A stretch of DNA of 10,166 nt from Larix sibirica. Its lineage: Eukaryota; Streptophyta; Pinopsida; Pinales; Pinaceae. Position 1 is the stretch's first letter, and the number at the start of each line of letters is the position of its first letter. A program made the position numbers and the translations under genes. Shown here in pieces: positions 8,039 through 10,166 of the stretch. The DNA lies in contig NWUY0300024399.1 in NCBI GenBank assembly GCA_004151065.3, positions 4,318 to 14,483 on the forward strand, given 5' to 3'. The notes beneath the pieces were generated by a model that saw nothing but the letters and a program-made list of their open reading frames with translations, was not told the origin of the DNA and searched no databases.

Positions 8039-8340
8039 TGTTATTCAAGTTCTTGTTAGGATTAACAAACATATAATGTAATACATAAATAATAAAATGA
8101 ATAACCATAGCATTAATAGTCAATCATAAATCATGCATACACAATAGAACACATGATTTACCCTGGAAAACCCCTTACGGGAAAAACAATCTTTGTTCCC
8201 TTGACCAAATCCGACCAAGTGAGCCTTCACAACTCACCTCTAGGCCCTTCCTAAAATGTAGTTGTTGATTGTTACAAGAGGACTATGCAAGCAGTCCTAT
8301 ACATATTTTATATCATAGTATCAAAACAACCCTAAACCAT
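8039..8340 (-). repeat. Probable decayed copia-type LTR, U5 side
   Basis: Read on the minus strand, 8187-8154 is GTTTTTCCCGTAAGGGG followed by TTTTCCAGGGTAAATCA. This is a form of the GTTTTTCCC..GGGTTTTCCACGTAAA motif found near the 3' end of many plant copia LTRs. About 115 bases later comes AACA and then ATTGGGTAAG. That resembles an LTR end followed by a damaged ATTGGTATCAGAGC primer-binding site. Upstream, CTCTTGTAACAATCAACAAC and a G/T-rich section fit an LTR. No partner LTR and no clear 5' end are seen, so this may be a solo or truncated LTR. Confidence 0.4.
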
Positions 8341-8640
8341 CAAGTGGTATTTATCTTTCTGGCCTGCAATGAAGAGATTAGTTGTGCCCCAAAGCTCATG
8401 TAGCCACATAATCAATCAAGAAGGAATGAAATCGATGTCATCCAAGTCGATCCCATGCGCTACTATATTGTTCATTGTGTGTGTGTTCAATGTTGCATAG
8501 GGTGAGCAATAATGTTGGCAGAGACCAGTTAATCCCACATGTAGGAACCATGATCGTTAAGGTACCGTCCTTCAACATAAGGGAGATGTTGAGTTTTGCA
8601 TTCGCTAAAAATGAAGAGTCGGTTTTTATTTCGTTTTCGT
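8341..8640. other. Unassigned sequence, possibly transposon-derived
   Basis: The composition is mixed, less A+T-rich than the neighbours. A 60-codon plus-strand open frame (8475-8657) has no recognised domain. The stretch includes an inverted repeat (8572-8592) around AAGGGAG, just before a TGTTG. No gene is called. Confidence 0.4.
8572..8592. repeat. Perfect 7-base inverted repeat flanking AAGGGAG
   Basis: TCAACAT (8572-8578) and ATGTTGA (8586-8592) are exact reverse complements separated by AAGGGAG. On the plus strand GGGAGATGTTG also resembles the polypurine-tract/LTR-start junction of plant copia elements (GGGAGATTGTTG). The hairpin itself is certain; the meaning is not. Confidence 0.5.
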
Positions 8641-8990
8641 GGTTGTTCCTCCCTTAGGGGAGTTCGGCATAGCTTCTCCAGTTGACTTATGCAAGTTTGT
8701 TATCCCCGCTCCTTGTTCTCCTTGTCTTTATGCAGCCTTGTCCTTTCTTGTTTCCCTTTTTCTACAAGGAGTGGGATAAATTCCAACATTGCCCTTTGCT
8801 TTTTCCCTAGTCTGACTGAGCTATTCTCCCCTTTTATTTTTTCCTATCATGATCACCCACTTTGATCTGTTTTCCCTTTCTCATTTTCATTTGGTAATTT
8901 GTGCTTCTGCCTAAGTCACAACTTTATCTTTATCTGCAACCATTGCTCCAATGCATCCCTGTAATAAAAACAATAACAATAGTGAAACAC
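8641..8990. other. Pyrimidine-rich non-coding stretch
   Basis: The plus strand is C/T-rich, with runs such as CTCCTTGTTCTCCTTGTC, TTTCTTGTTTCCCTTTTTC and CTCCCCTTTTATTTTTTCC. No ORF or domain is recognised on either strand. It could be an intron-like or LTR-internal stretch of an old element, but nothing diagnostic is present. Confidence 0.4.
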
Positions 8991-9137
8991 ATCAACAAAA
9001 CCAAATCATTTTCCAAAGAGAATTGATGTCTAAACCATCGAGGGACATTACAAATCCATATTATTAATACAATTAATTAAAATTTTAAACTTGGCAAGGA
9101 AATAGATCACTAGCTAAAGTAACATCCAAATATTTCA
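8991..9137. other. A+T-rich spacer
   Basis: No gene, repeat or motif of note is seen. It leads into the short tandem array that begins at 9138. Confidence 0.4.
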
Positions 9138-9224
9138 TGCATATGTTACAATTTCTTTACAAGCGTTACAATTTCCTGGCAGGTGGCAAGCATTGCCATT
9201 TTCTGGCATGTGTTACAATTTCCT
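9138..9224 (-). repeat. Four-unit minisatellite of about 20 bases
   Basis: On the minus strand the units are AGGAAATTGTAACACATGCC (9224-9205), a diverged 27-base unit starting AGAAAATGGCAATGCTTGCC (9204-9178), AGGAAATTGTAACGCTTGTA (9177-9158) and AAGAAATTGTAACATATGCA (9157-9138). The shared core is GAAATTGTAAC followed by a degenerate RYWTGY. The long unit contains a GGCAAGCATTGCC hairpin (9185-9197). Confidence 0.8.
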
Positions 9225-10116
9225 CCTTATATGTGGCGGATGTACAAGATGGTGGATATTAATGTGTTAATCAAATTGTTAATCACTCATCCAAAGACAT
9301 TCAACCTTTATTTCATTAAACCTTTAATATAGATAGTTGTTGTCTACAAAAAAAGAAAAAGAAAGGAAAACCATCAATCCCTAATGAGAGTATTAAATAG
9401 CTAATACATTGAAATAAAAACACATATCGACATAAAAAAATACTATTTGTTGGGAGGGATGTTTGTTACTCTCTCCACCGATGCTGAATTCTTATAAGTG
9501 ACATGATGTTCTTGTTAAACCCCTATATAATGATTGAATGGATTATATAAAAATTTCAAATTTATAATTAAAAAGGAGATTATTTATAAACATATACAAA
9601 ATCTACAACTTTAATATTACGTTTTTCACGAAAATCGATTCCTCGTAGTTTAATCAAAGTATCAATCCTCTTAAAAATGTGTGCCTTGATCAAAACAATA
9701 AACTTCCTAATAAAAGTCAATATTTCTTTTAATTTTTAATACATTAAATAAAAAGATTTAATTTTAAAAATGCGTACCTCATAATGTGCTTAGTAGAATA
9801 ATAATAAATTTTCCAATGAAAGTTTATAAAATAAATAATATATTAAATAAACAAAACATAACTACTTAAAAAACATAATAAAAAAATAAATTTAATTATA
9901 TATAAAAGAGGTATAATTTTTTTTTAGAATGTTTGTATTGTTAAAATATTCTTTGAGACATGGTTCGTTCAAATTTAATGCAGCCTTGTGTTTCATGGTG
10001 GGAGATCATAAAAATCCTATCACGTCAATACAAATGTGGTCAATTACCAATTCTATTGAATAAGAATAATAAATAATTAAAAATGCTTTGATTAAATTAA
10101 TCCAACCCGGTTTCGA
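9225..10116. other. A+T-rich intergenic DNA, no gene recognised
   Basis: No ORF above about 60 codons is present on either strand. The part 9700-9930 is extremely A+T-rich, with TAAATAAA and AAAATAATA words and a T-run at 9917-9925. No transposon end, tRNA or coding remnant is recognised. Confidence 0.6.
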
Positions 10117-10137
10117 ATATATATATATATATATATA
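10117..10137. repeat. AT microsatellite, about ten repeats
   Basis: An uninterrupted run of alternating A and T from 10117 to 10137, close to the window end. It is a simple dinucleotide repeat, likely length-polymorphic. Confidence 0.95.
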
Positions 10138-10166
10138 ACGCTATTGGAAAAACCAAGTCGACATAA

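Overview
The window looks like A+T-rich nuclear intergenic DNA from a seed plant. The evidence is a spliced plant class III peroxidase relic, plant-type GT-AG introns, and fragments resembling plant LTR retrotransposons. The peroxidase resembles conifer-type secretory peroxidases, and a gymnosperm would fit the gene-poor, repeat-eroded setting, but the lineage is an inference. No intact protein-coding gene, tRNA, rRNA, CRISPR array or bacterial operon is visible.

The one securely recognised gene is on the minus strand: the last two exons of a class III (secretory, haem) peroxidase at 5655-6323. Exon 3 (6158-6323) and exon 4 (5655-6040) are joined by a 117-base phase-1 GT-AG intron, at the usual family position just before the proximal haem histidine motif. 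The reading frame is kept from the conserved GRRDSTTASL motif to the natural stop. However, two consecutive TAG codons interrupt exon 4, and three cysteines of the conserved disulfides are replaced. No convincing exon 1 or 2 is found in the 3.8 kb upstream. It is annotated as a pseudogene.

Layout on the plus strand: 1-1740 is anonymous, stop-rich DNA. 1741-2316 may be the end of an LTR, followed by a weak tRNA-Met-type primer-binding site near 2317. 2331-4130 is strongly T/G-rich and ends in about 750 bases dense in TTGCATTT. 4131-4938 is a leader-like stretch of more balanced composition, followed by a 26-codon ORF with an ideal start context (4939-5019) that could be the truncated start of a retroelement gag. 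5020-5654 is A-rich anonymous DNA downstream of the pseudogene and contains one N.

Upstream of the pseudogene, 6326-7680 is very A+T-rich and has several short tandem duplications, two of them about 72 and 80 bases long. 7681-8340 probably holds a decayed copia-type LTR end and adjoining internal sequence on the minus strand. 8341-8990 is unassigned and partly pyrimidine-rich. 8991-10166 is A+T-rich, with a four-unit 20-base minisatellite and a terminal AT microsatellite.

I found no evidence for a new functional system. The items most worth a second look are the decayed peroxidase, the TTGCATTT field with its possible retroelement context, and the local tandem duplications.
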